From Hippophae tibetana (Eukaryota > Streptophyta > Magnoliopsida > Rosales > Elaeagnaceae): a stretch of 64,000 nt of DNA. Location of the stretch: NCBI GenBank assembly GCA_037013495.1, contig CM072810.1, positions 82,506,449-82,570,448 of the forward strand. Reading direction: 5' to 3'. The position numbers were made by a program, and so were the translations under genes. This document shows positions 22,461 to 32,700 of this stretch, in pieces. Numbering within the stretch: the first letter of the stretch is position 1; each line of letters starts with the position of its first letter. The notes beneath the pieces are model-generated. The model was not told where the DNA came from. It made no database searches and was given only the letters and a program-made list of their open reading frames with translations.

Positions 22461-23650
22461 ACATTTTAGAATGTGTAGCTTTCTAGAAATCAGATGGACC
22501 TACCTAACAAACCTTGAAATGGTCGATGTTTGTTGATACTTCTCAGCTCTTTGTTTTTGATCAAATAGAAACCCCTTTGATTTTAACCTTTGGAGTGTGG
22601 TATGAAATGAAAGGGAAGCTTTTGTCTCTGCTTTTACCTTTGAGAGTTGAAACTCTAGCCATCTTGTTAACATGATTGTAGAGTAGATCAAGAGAAAAGC
22701 TGGGGCTATAACCGATGCGCATCCATATCGTTTATGAGTAATATTACTTTTACGGTACCATCAATGCTAGAGGTATGACTCATACAATATCATCAGGTTA
22801 ATAGACTTAGGGACATTATACGACGCATACATCAATCTTACATTACTGGTATGAATTCGATTATCTAACCTCAAACTTTGTAGATTCATCACCTTTTTCA
22901 GAGTGATTGAGGGAACCTCTTTCAGGGGAATTCCTATCTGGTTGGCATAAATCAGTAGAGGAGTGCGTTTGTAGAGCTGATTAGCCCGATGAAACTTCCT
23001 CATGTGACTGTCTCGGGGTTCTCTGGTTGAACCCTCATCCTCGTGAAATGGCTTTGGTCGCGTGTCGTGATGGCCAACGATGACTCTCTGATTTCCATAG
23101 TGACATAGTTTCTTTCTTTTATGCTCGTGTGCATCTCGGTTGACTAACCGATCCATTGCTCTAATTTCTTTCAAGGAGTTGGACGAAGAAGAACCGAGGT
23201 GATCCTAGGTCTCTGTGTGTGTAGGGGCTATAAGGCCACTTGATGGGCCAAACCCAAGCCCACTACGGGGTAGTTCAGCTGATGGAGAGAGGCTTCTCTA
23301 TAAAACCCAAAAAGCAATGGGTTCTTTACAGTTTGGGGATTTCTCGGAGCTTTCTCCAAACAATTATCTAATGTGAAGGAATCAATGGGTGGAGCTTCCC
23401 ATTTTTTGAAGGTTTCAGACTGAGCATGGAGGTGTGGTTGTAAGCGGATGTGGTTCTGAGGAAGCTGGTGTGGTTCTAGTGAGTTGTGGGAGGTGCAAAG
23501 AGCTCTCAACTCGACCTCCACCGCCTGTAAGGTAGCGTTGAATCGCTCTGATCTGGACCTAGATCGCGCGAAGAAATCAGATTCCTCATCAAAGGTCTCT
23601 GTGTTGCATCAGTTCCGGTCGTCCATGGTTGGAACCGACTTTGATACTAT

Positions 23651-23929
23651 TGATAGGTGTAGAATTTCTCAGAGGTTGGGAAAGAAGAAGACATAGATAA
23701 GAGGAGCTGATTTCATATATTTTTTTTATATATCCCTTCCTCAATTCTCTAGCTACATATATAGCATAACCAAGGCTAACTACTTGTGACACCTCCAGCC
23801 CAATTCGATAGTCCCCTACTCATACGTTCAACCTACCTCAGGTGCCTTGCTCCCACGTCCTGCACCAATGTGCCACATCTGCTCAACGTTGCGCCCGTTA
23901 GCAACCTATAACCATTTCTATACGTATAA
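23651..23929 (-). repeat. 5' LTR of the host-fragment-bearing element
   Basis: 279 bp. On the plus strand it starts TGATAGGTGTAGAATTTC; the primer site lies immediately to its left. Confidence 0.85.
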
Positions 23930-24397
23930 GATAAATATAGGTCTTCATAAGATAAAAATAATTGAATTTATATTTATAAAATCTAATTTAATTATTTAAT
24001 TGGATCGTAAAGTTTTGAATCGATACATCCAATCATTTAATTGAATGAATGTTTTTATGTCTTTTGTGTGTTGTTTTAAATTATTTACTTTAATTTTTCT
24101 TCAAGAATGAAACTATAAATATTTGATGTATAACATATTCATAAATATCTCAAGTAATTTAATAATATTATAATCTAAATTTAATATAAATAAAAAAAAT
24201 TAAGTTAAAAATATGAAAAAGATAACTCAATAATATTATAATTTTTGAATGACTCTATAAATTAAATAAATAAAAAGAAAAAAAATATAAAATGTGATAA
24301 ACTTTATTTCCATTGATTCTAAATAAGGAGGATGATAAATAGTATAATTCACGAATAGATTTAATATTAATAATTTTTTTTCATCAAATCTAATTAT
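23930..24397. other. AT-rich spacer
   Basis: 468 bases of AT-rich DNA between two LTR elements; no gene or repeat recognised. It starts with one GATAA target copy and ends with an ATTAT target copy. Confidence 0.5.
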
Positions 24398-24687
24398 TGA
24401 TGAAGCAGATCTAAGAAACTTCCGGAATTGATTCTCCGATCGTGATGAATCTGATTGCTCGAATCAGATTCTAGAGAGAAAATTAACAAAATGAAGCTAC
24501 GAGAGACTCAAAAATTTCCTTAGGGCAAAACAACTGTCCCTTTTTCTTTCTTCATTTCCCTTCAAATAACAAACGTAAAACAGAACAACAAAAGTAATGT
24601 AATTCGGTTACAAAAAACGACAAAATACCAAAACAGAAAAGAAAAGAAAATAACTAAAGGGTACATTTGTAAATTCGTGCTACATCA
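24398..24687 (-). repeat. 3' LTR of chromovirus-like element
   Basis: 290 bp, identical in length to the 5' LTR. The pol reading frame ends in the first three bases of this LTR. Confidence 0.95.
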
Positions 24688-25878
24688 ATTCCCCCCAACT
24701 TGGAAAGAACTCGTCTCAGAGTTTTCAGTAATGGTAGGGGCATCATCAGGAGGGAAATACTCATAGAGATCTGAGACATTGAAAGTGGATGAAATCTGCA
24801 AATCTGGAGGAAGATCGATCACATAAGCATTGTCACTAATCTTGTGTTTGATGCAAAAAGGACCCAACTTCTTAGCCTTCAACTTGTTGTATGTTCCAGT
24901 AGGAAACCTTTCTTTGCGAAGGTGGATCATAACCAGATCACCTTCAGCAAAAACCTTTGTGCGTCGATGAACATCAGCGGCAACCTTATAGTTGGCGTTG
25001 GCCTTCTCTAGGCGCTGTTTGACCTCGCGATGCACCTGGACTATTTGATCAGCAAGAGCAGCAGTTGTCTGACTTCGTGTCTTTGGGAGGGTGATGAGGT
25101 TGAGGGAATGAGTCGACACCTTAGTATAAACTATAGAAAATGAAGCCTTTTCGGTTGAACGATTTACCATGCTATTAAAAGCAAATTTAGCCTGAGGAAG
25201 AGCTAAATCCCATTGCTTGGGTCGGTCTCCAGCAATACAACGAATCATTGTGCCCATAGTCCTGTTAACTACCTCTGTCTGACCATCAGTCTGTGGATGA
25301 TAGGTGCTACTAAACTGAAGGGAAGTGTCAAAACATTTCCACAAAACTTTCCAAAAATAACTGATGAATTTTACATCCCGATCAGAGGTAATGGTGCGTG
25401 GAATGCCATGAAGTTTAACTACCTCTCTAAAGAATAGGTTGGCCACGTTGCTTGCATCTGTTGTCCGTTTACAAGGAATGAAATGGGCCATCTTAGAGAA
25501 CCTGTCAACAACTACAAACACAGAATCCACATGGCGTTGAGTTATGGGAAGGCCGAGAACAAAATCCATTGACAAATCTTCCCATATGTTTGTAGGCACT
25601 GGCAGAGGAGTATACAAACCAGTATTCTGGGACTTACCTTTGGTAGATTGACACACGCCACAACGTTCCACAAAACGTCCAACTTCCCTTTTAAGATGAG
25701 GCCAAAAAAATCGTTCTTCAATGACCAAAATGGTCTTGTCTCTGCCTGTATGTGCTGCTAAACCACTAGCATGGGCTTCACGAACTATAAGTTCACGTAA
25801 GGAGATGCGAGGTATGCAAAACCGATTTCCATAAAAAAAGGAATCCTTGGTGAATATGGTAATTGCCCATGGGTTCAC
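24685..25878 (-). CDS. pol: integrase region
   Basis: 397 codons with the HHCC zinc domain ('CGVCQSTKG'), the catalytic core ('[20 protein letters not shown]', '[14 protein letters not shown]', 'SDRDVKFIS', '[16 protein letters not shown]') and the GPY-type tail ('[20 protein letters not shown]'). The frame runs through the polypurine tract and stops at the first codon of the 3' LTR. Confidence 0.92.
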   Translation of the reverse strand: MNPWAITIFTKDSFFYGNRFCIPRISLRELIVREAHASGLAAHTGRDKTILVIEERFFWPHLKREVGRFVERCGVCQSTKGKSQNTGLYTPLPVPTNIWEDLSMDFVLGLPITQRHVDSVFVVVDRFSKMAHFIPCKRTTDASNVANLFFREVVKLHGIPRTITSDRDVKFISYFWKVLWKCFDTSLQFSSTYHPQTDGQTEVVNRTMGTMIRCIAGDRPKQWDLALPQAKFAFNSMVNRSTEKASFSIVYTKVSTHSLNLITLPKTRSQTTAALADQIVQVHREVKQRLEKANANYKVAADVHRRTKVFAEGDLVMIHLRKERFPTGTYNKLKAKKLGPFCIKHKISDNAYVIDLPPDLQISSTFNVSDLYEYFPPDDAPTITENSETSSFQVGGN

Positions 25879-27434
25879 AGTTCAAGCACTTTTTCCATAT
25901 CACCCTAAAATCATCATTTTCAGCATACAATTCTTTGAGATTGTCAAAACCAATCACTTCTGTCCGTAATGTCGTTAGCAAGCACCCTTGTCTGCTAAGA
26001 GCATTAGCTACCCTGTTTTGGAATCCTGCTCGGTGTTTGAAAATAAAAGTGAATCGCTGTAAGAATAATACCCATCGAGCATGCATTCTGCTAAGCGTTT
26101 TCTGAGAGTTAATATACTTCAATGCTTGGTGATCACAGTGGAGTACAAACTCATTATGGATCAAATAATGTTCCCAATGTTGAAATGCTCTTATGACAAC
26201 ATACAATTCCTGCTCATAGGTTGTCCATTTTTGCTGTGCATCATTGAGTTTCTCACTGAAAAATTCTAGTGGTCGACCTTCTTGAATAAGCACAGCTCCA
26301 ATACCCAACATAGATGCATCAGTCTCTACTTCAAACACTTTATCGAAGTTTGGTAATGCCAAAACTGGAGCAATGGTTAAACGCCCTTTGATGTCGTTGA
26401 AACTGTCTTGCTGCTCTTGGTTCCAATGGAACCTTCCCTGTTTCATACACTCAATAAAGGGGTGCCACAATAGTACTAAAGTTCCTGATGAAACGTCGAT
26501 AAAATGTAGCCAAACCATGGAAACTTCGCACATCATGGACTGATTTGGGAGTGGGCCACTCACGAATGGCTTGAACTTTCCTTTCATCAACCTGAATATT
26601 GTCAGATCCCACAACAAAACCAAGAAATAGCAGCTGGCTACTCAAAAATTCACACTTCTTAAGATTTAGATACAGTTGGTTCTCCCGCAAGACCTGCAAA
26701 ATTGAACTCAAATGTTGTAAATGAGACTTGATATCTTTGCTGTACACAAGGATTTCATCAAAATAAACCACAGTAAATTGTCCAATATACGGCTTGAGGA
26801 CTTCATTCATGAGGCGCATGAAAGTACTAGGTGCGTTGCTAAGTCCAAATGGCATCACCATCCATTCATACAGCCATTCCCGTGTTTTAAAAGCTATTTT
26901 CCATTCGTCCCCATGTCTGATTCTAATTTGATGGTAACCACTCCGTAAATCCATACGGGAAAAGATCTTAGCTCCCTCTAATTTATCTAACATATCCTCC
27001 AAACGAGGGATAGGAAAGCGATACTTCACTGTGATTTTGTTTATTGCCTGACTATCCACACACATCCTCCACGAACCATCCTTCTTTGGAACCAATAATG
27101 CAGGCACAACACACAGGCTCAAACTAACACGAATGAGTTGTTTCTGTAACAAATCATCTACTTGGGCTTGCAAAATGGCTTGTTCTCTTGGACTCATTCG
27201 GTAGTGTGGCAAGTTGGGTAGGCTTGCACCAGGGATGAGGTCAATACAATGTTGGATGTGTCGCATAGGAGGTAGGTGATTTGGAAGCTCATCAAGGACA
27301 ATATCTTTGAACTCAATTAGTAGTTTTTGAATTGATTCTGGGATTGTTTTGCCTAGTTCAACTTGTTCTTGCAATACCACCATCAACAACATCTTAGTTT
27401 TTTTGACTTCCTGCTCAAATTGGGATCCAGTCAC
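25793..27434 (-). CDS. pol: reverse transcriptase and RNase H region
   Basis: Reverse transcriptase text runs from about 27130 to 26600: '[20 protein letters not shown]', '[16 protein letters not shown]', '[20 protein letters not shown]', a [10 protein letters not shown] catalytic block, then 'FLGFVVG'. RNase H follows (about 26390-26000: '[19 protein letters not shown]', '[20 protein letters not shown]', '[10 protein letters not shown]'). These copy the element RNA into DNA and remove the RNA strand. The coding lies in overlapping pieces. Confidence 0.92.
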
Positions 27435-27932
27435 AGTGAGAAGTGTAGTGGCTGATCCCAGCTCAACATTATACTTTTCAGGTTTGGAACGTGAAGGCAG
27501 CAGTACAATCTTTCTCCCTTGCCAGCGAAAAGAATGAGTGTTTGCCTCACCATCATGGGTTACTTTACGATCAAACTACCATGGTCGTCCAAGTAGCACA
27601 TGACATGCATCCATATCTACTACATCACATAATAATTCATCCTTATAGTGCTTACCAATGGAAAAGGACATCTCACATACTTCAGTGACTTTTGACTCCA
27701 AACCCTTCTTAATCTATCCAATTCGGTAAGGTTTAGAGTGAGGTTTAGTGGGTAGGGTTAGAGCCTTTACCAGAGATTTGGATACAATGTTCTCTATACT
27801 ACCACTATCAATAATGATATCACACACCCTTTTGTTCACAGTACACCTTGAACGGAATAAGGCATTTCTTTGAGTTGAAGAGGTTGTTTTGGGGGAGAGC
27901 AGTACCCGTTGAATGATACAAACTGCTAAGTC

Positions 27933-28115
27933 TCATTCGTCTCCTGAAACCAGCTCTGTTTCATCTTCCTCCTCTCCATATTCCTCTACCGTATACCCAG
28001 CTCCTGCTTCAGTGAATTCCTCCACTAGATTGGTCTGTTGAACACGCTGAGGACATTCATTAGAGCGATGTCCCCGTTGGTTGCATCGATAGCAACGTCC
28101 TGGTAAAGGTTTCAC
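27933..28115 (-). CDS. gag zinc-knuckle region
   Basis: Contains one CCHC zinc knuckle, CYRCNQRGHRSNEC, the nucleic-acid-binding motif of the nucleocapsid part of gag, followed by an acidic linker that leads to the protease region (active-site-like 'DSGS' near 27800-27815). Confidence 0.88.
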   Translation of the reverse strand: MKPLPGRCYRCNQRGHRSNECPQRVQQTNLVEEFTEAGAGYTVEEYGEEEDETELVSGDE

Positions 28116-28370
28116 ATAAGGGTTGTTCTTGTGTTGGATTGAAGGGAGCTTTGATGTATTCCTCTGCCCTACTTGTGTAACCTCTGGTTGTTGTCTAGTT
28201 TGATTGCTGGGACCAGCACCCTTCCTGTTGAGTCCTTCCTCAATGTGACCCTCTTGTTGAAACCTTCATGTTGGAAAATTCCTAGGACGTTTCATGAAAC
28301 TAGTTTCCAATTTCAAAGCTAGATTCACAGGTTGATTGAGACTCCAAATGGGTTAAAGATTGAGATGAGT

Positions 28371-29123
28371 TTAGTACCTTTCTTGTAAACCACCCAGGAA
28401 CCGAGCTACTAGTACACTGTTAGGCTCTTTTAAATCTGCCCGAGAGTTTAATCGATAAAACTCTTCAACATATTCTGAAATGCTCCGTCCATTCTGTCGA
28501 CATTGTTGGTACTGCTGAAACAACATTTGTTCATAATCCTCAGGAAGAAACCTAGCCCTAAGCAATTGTTTCATCCTAACCCAAGTACGAATGGGTTGTT
28601 TTCCTTCTCTACGCCTATGATTTTGTAGTTGTTCCCACCAAGAAGAGGCACCTCCCCTCAGTTTATAGGAAACTACCTTAACCTGCTTGTCTTCAGGTAC
28701 TTCCATACCATCAAAATAATTTTCCACAGAACGAATCCAATCAAGAAAATCTTCAATATGAAGATGGCCATCAAAAGGAGAAAAATCAAGATTCAGTTTG
28801 AAATTATAACCTTCGTTACCTCTCTCATTCCGCTGAAATTGTGGACCACCAAATACCCAGTTCACAGCTTCCTTTTCGCTATCTGATTCCAATTGGTGGC
28901 GTCGATGTTGTTCTCGGCCAACTCCCAAACGATTGCGAGCTACATCTTGCCCATCGATTTGGTTGAAGTTAGGGCGTTCTACCTCAGGGGCACCCCGTAA
29001 AGCTTGGCGAATCTCCACCGTAAGGGTGTCAAAATGCGCCTCCAAGTTACCGACTGCCGCCCGCAGAGCCTGCACACCACGATCATCGTCGTTGGCGTGG
29101 TGACCTTCTCCATCTCTAACCAT
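28371..29123 (-). CDS. gag region of chromovirus-like element
   Basis: About 250 codons beginning 30 bp inside the primer site. It holds the plant Retrotrans_gag core ('FEDFLDWIRSVENYFDGM'-like text, with 'SSWWEQLQNHRRREGKQPI' and 'QCRQNGRSISEYVEEFYRL'). Gag forms the virus-like particle that packages element RNA. Acidic, mixed-charge N-terminus. Part of a fossil polyprotein. Confidence 0.9.
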   Translation of the reverse strand: MVRDGEGHHANDDDRGVQALRAAVGNLEAHFDTLTVEIRQALRGAPEVERPNFNQIDGQDVARNRLGVGREQHRRHQLESDSEKEAVNWVFGGPQFQRNERGNEGYNFKLNLDFSPFDGHLHIEDFLDWIRSVENYFDGMEVPEDKQVKVVSYKLRGGASSWWEQLQNHRRREGKQPIRTWVRMKQLLRARFLPEDYEQMLFQQYQQCRQNGRSISEYVEEFYRLNSRADLKEPNSVLVARFLGGLQERY

Positions 29124-29167
29124 TCGAAACCAAAGGGAAATCTGGAACCTGTGGCTCTGATACCAGT

Positions 29168-29457
29168 TGATGAAGAAGATCTAAGAAACTTTCAGAATTG
29201 ATTCTCCGATCGTGATGAATCTGATTGCTCGAATCAGATTCTAGAGAGAAAATTAACAAAATGAAGCTACGAGAGACTCAACAATTTCCTTAGGGCAAAA
29301 CAACCGTCCCCTTTTCTTCCTTCATTTCCCTTCAAATAACAAACGTAAAACAGAACAACAAAAATAATGTAATTTGGTTACAGAAAATGACAAAATACCA
29401 AATCAAAAAAGAAAAGAAAATAACTAAAGGATAAATTTGTAAATTCGTGCTACATCA
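29168..29457 (-). repeat. 5' LTR of chromovirus-like element
   Basis: 290 bp; its outer end lies 311 bp upstream of the bromodomain gene's start codon. Confidence 0.95.
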
Positions 29458-29571
29458 ATTATTAATTCAAAAACAGTAAAAATTTAAAAGATTGATTAGG
29501 ATTTTTCGAATTTATTGGTTTTTAGCAACATGTTTGTATTTAAGATTTTATCGAGTTTTCTATTTGGCCAA

Positions 29572-29588
29572 CACGTGTGAATCACGTG
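29572..29588. promoter_or_regulatory. Two G-boxes (CACGTG) 11 bp apart
   Basis: CACGTG at 29572-29577 and again at 29583-29588, about one helical turn apart (start to start). G-boxes bind plant bZIP and bHLH (PIF/MYC) factors. A third related GCGTG lies near 29614. Function here is inferred from position about 180-200 bp upstream of the start codon. Confidence 0.65.
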
Positions 29589-29653
29589 CCCAAATCGTGC
29601 GAATATCTTGTGCAACGCGTGCCATTTTGTTCCTGAAATAATAAAAAGTACAG

Positions 29654-29661
29654 TATAAAAA
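29654..29661 (+). promoter_or_regulatory. Probable TATA box
   Basis: TATAAAAA about 108 bp upstream of the start codon, with the GA-rich leader following at suitable distance. Confidence 0.5.
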
Positions 29662-29768
29662 CACAAATATAATTTACAAAAAAATAAAAAGAAATGACAC
29701 CCGGTTGATTGTAGAGAGAGAAAGAAGGGTAGACAGAGTAAAGAGATAAAGTGAGAGAGTGACTCCAA

Positions 29769-32700
29769 ATGGGTAAGGTAGTGGAGACGAAGAAGAAGAA
29801 GAAAGGAAGACCCTCTCTTTTAGATCTCCAAAAACGGACTCTTAAAGAAGAACAAGAGCAACAGAAGAGAAACAACAACTCTGTCCCTCATTCTTATGCT
29901 AACTACAGGACTGCCCCTGCCTCTACTTTAAATTCACTCCGTCGATCTACTCGCCGGAACCCTAATCCCGACGATGTAACGCCAGACGAGGTGCAATCTG
30001 GGGAGGATGATGAAGAAGAATTGGAGGGAAAGCGCCGCGAGAAGAAGCTCAAGCTTGTTCTCAAAATGCCCCAGAATCAAAAATCGTTGAATTCTTCGTC
30101 TCTCAATTCTTGTGGCTCGGATTTGGATGCTGAGGAAGATAACGCCGCGTCTAATAGCGGGAAAAAGAGGAAAATCAATGCGATCAGCAATGGATCTGTG
30201 GTTGTGGATGGTCAGAAGGTATGAGAAATTTGGGGCTTTGAGGGGAAATCTTTTTATTTTGATTTGGGTTTTTTCTGGTTGTGATTCCTGTGATGTGGCA
30301 TTTCTTTTGTTACTTTTGTTTTTTCATGCTGTGGTGGGGGTCGCTGAAAAATCCTAGAATTTCGCACCTTTGAATATTTTTTTTTTTTGGTTTTTCCAGA
30401 TTTTTGGTAAATGGGGTTGACTTAGGCAGTCAGACTTTGGGTTCCTTCTCGTATTGAGGTCTGCAGATGATAAATACGTTTTTTTTTTAAATTTGATTAT
30501 TGTTGTGTTAAATTTGTTTAGGTAATCCATGATATATTTTGAGCCATCAATTATTTTTAAGTTAATTACAGCCATAAAAAAATATTTTTGAGAGAAAGTT
30601 TGAATTTTTGTCTTGTCAATTTTTTCAATAATTAGTTCGTTATTGTATTTACCCTTTTTTTGCACCTTTTTGTTTACTTACTCAATTTTGCAGGCTGGCA
30701 AGTCCAGTACTGGTACAGACCCATCAAACATTCACCAAGGTTTGTTTATGATCTCATCCACCATTGATAAAAGAATCATATGCTGTTTTTGAATTTAATA
30801 AATTTATAGTTCAACGTCGTTTAAGCAATATTTATGTGCAGGAGCCACAAAGTTGGATTCGGGACCCTCAACGCCTTTACCTGATAAAAAGCTGTTACTG
30901 TTCGTTCTCGACAGAATCCAAAAGTGGGTCTTTTGGGTTCTTAGATTCTACTTTGTTATCTTTGATGTAGCTTTGTTTCTTAGTTTGATGCGATATTTTT
31001 ATATGATTACAGGAAGGACACGTATGGCGTGTACTCTGAACCTGTGGACCCTAATGAGGTTAGTTTTTATGTAAATGATGCATGGTTTCTAAACCTATAT
31101 GAAAGTTATTTGAGCTTTTATACTAAAAATACTTTTTGTTATATGTAGTTGCCAGACTACTTCGAAGTGATAGAGCATCCTATGGATTTTGGGACTGTGA
31201 GGAAGAAGCTGGAAAGTGGAGCGTATGCCAACTTGGAAATGTTTGAGGTTTGTTTTCCCTGCTTACAGGGTTTATCTTTTTGGAATCTTTGTATTGCGTT
31301 TGACGTTTTTATTTCCTTGTCTGATTTGTCACCTTTTCAGTACTCAACATTGTAATTTGGTGAAAATTTGCATAAAATATATTACAATGCGCCGTCCAAC
31401 TATGGATGTGTTGGAGAAATATTCTTGAATTTGTTGTTAATTGTTGATTTTCATAATCTTCAAGTCAAGTCTTTATAATCTTCAATAATGATATCGTAAA
31501 ATCATATTAAATAATATAGTTTTTTTAGTTTTGGTTTCAAGGCACGACTCTAAGTAGCTTTCCTTAAGTTACTATATGCCCCCACCAATTCGTTGATGCA
31601 CTAAGGTTCAACAAATACGTGTCTAAGATACAATTAAGTCTCTTATTGTCTGCGGTGGGCATTCACGAAAACAACCCAAGAACACCTTTGACTTTGGAAA
31701 GTACTCAAGATAATTAATGTTTAAAATTTGCGGTATTTAAAACACTAACTTTATTTGTATATAAATGGTAGTGAGAAGTGTTAGGGAACATTCATTGTTC
31801 TTTTTTCAACTTCGCATTGTTGTTCTCTACAAATGGTCTAAGTGAATAACCTATTTATAGAATGCTATGTACCCATTCAACTTGGGTTACAACTCTTTGA
31901 TAAGTTGTGACTTTCTCAAAAATCATCTCTTTAGAATTAATGTAATTGTTTATAAACAATTACAATCCATCCAAAAGCCCTATCTTTTACTGAAAAGACC
32001 ACAACCTTTCAACATAATCTATAGCATTTAATTTTCAAAAGTTGTAACTCTTTAGCATATCTTTAACTAAAAGACACATAGTAAACCATTGCAACTTTTC
32101 ATCCAAATATTATCATCAATTTGAAAATAGTTTTGAAAACTTTTTATCTTGAGTATGCTCCAAAGATATGCATAAATAAAGATGTCTTTTGGACTTGAAC
32201 CTTTACTTAGTGAAAATAAATCAAAGTTAACCAAGGTGGCATGGTAAGCAAACCTTTAAACTAGAGATCTTATTCGGTTAACCGGATATGTCTCACACAT
32301 AAACCCTTTTCATCTCCAATGTCCTTTTATTTGTTGACATGTGGATTGGCCTTGTGTGTTTTATATCCAAGCCATCCAAGCTACATAAGAGACGATACTA
32401 TCTCTAATATTCACATAAGCGAACTTATCAAAGATACCAACGTAACTAAAGTATCATGTTATAAGTTCATTAAAAGATAAATAGCTTATCTTTATCATTT
32501 CATTACATGTACCAAGCACTTATTTTTTTAAGGTACCTCTATGTTTATTATTATGCTTGCGATCACAAACATTTGATGTAGCTTGACTCATTGAACCCAA
32601 TATCATGATTTTTCAACATTAGGGAATTTATTTTCTTCCTCTATTATTTCCAAGACATTGGAATTCACTTTCATATAAATTTCTTTATCAGAAAACAAAA

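Larger units (their letters stand above)
20142..23929 (-). mobile_element. Non-autonomous LTR element carrying host-derived coding fragments
   Basis: LTRs 20142-20426 and 23651-23929 are related along their length, and a perfect 5-bp target duplication (GATAA at 20137-20141 and 23930-23934) brackets the element. A tRNA-Met-like primer site (minus strand TAGTATCAAAGTC) adjoins the right LTR and a polypurine tract (minus strand AAAGGGGAATT) adjoins the left one, so it is oriented right to left. No gag, protease, reverse transcriptase or integrase motif is visible in the 3.2-kb interior. Instead several protein-like minus-strand segments occur, of which 21690-21935 is clearly of host origin (HSP90 and an exonuclease-like motif). 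Others at 20902-21360, 21360-21572, 22086-22460 and 22767-23521 are unassigned. Coding is broken in many places. LTR divergence by eye exceeds one in ten, so it is old. Confidence 0.88.
24398..29457 (-). mobile_element. Ty3/Gypsy chromovirus-like retrotransposon, nearly whole
   Basis: Two 290-bp LTRs (24398-24687, 29168-29457; both TGATGAAG...GTGCTACATCA) with a perfect ATTAT target duplication at 24393-24397 and 29458-29462. The primer site is exact tRNA-Met (TGGTATCAGAG, minus strand, 29155-29165) and the polypurine tract (GGGGGGAAT, minus) adjoins the left LTR. All domains are present in Gypsy order: gag, zinc knuckle, protease, reverse transcriptase, RNase H, integrase. About 15 of 290 LTR positions differ by eye, which suggests an age of a few million years. 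There are only a handful of coding breaks. The integrase tail ([13 protein letters not shown]...[10 protein letters not shown]...[11 protein letters not shown]) resembles the CRM-type chromovirus clade; that clade assignment is inference. Confidence 0.95.
29458..29768 (+). promoter_or_regulatory. Core promoter and 5' UTR of the bromodomain gene
   Basis: Only 311 bp separate the chromovirus-like LTR from the start codon. The interval has two G-boxes, a plausible TATA box and a GA-rich leader (29710-29766, with repeated gagaga/aaagag). A start of transcription near 29685-29700 is expected from the TATA position. All promoter elements beyond this must lie in or past the retrotransposon. Confidence 0.6.

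Noticed and set aside
30112-30357. 81-codon frame overlapping exon 1
   Set aside because: It is a shadow of exon 1 in another frame running into the intron.
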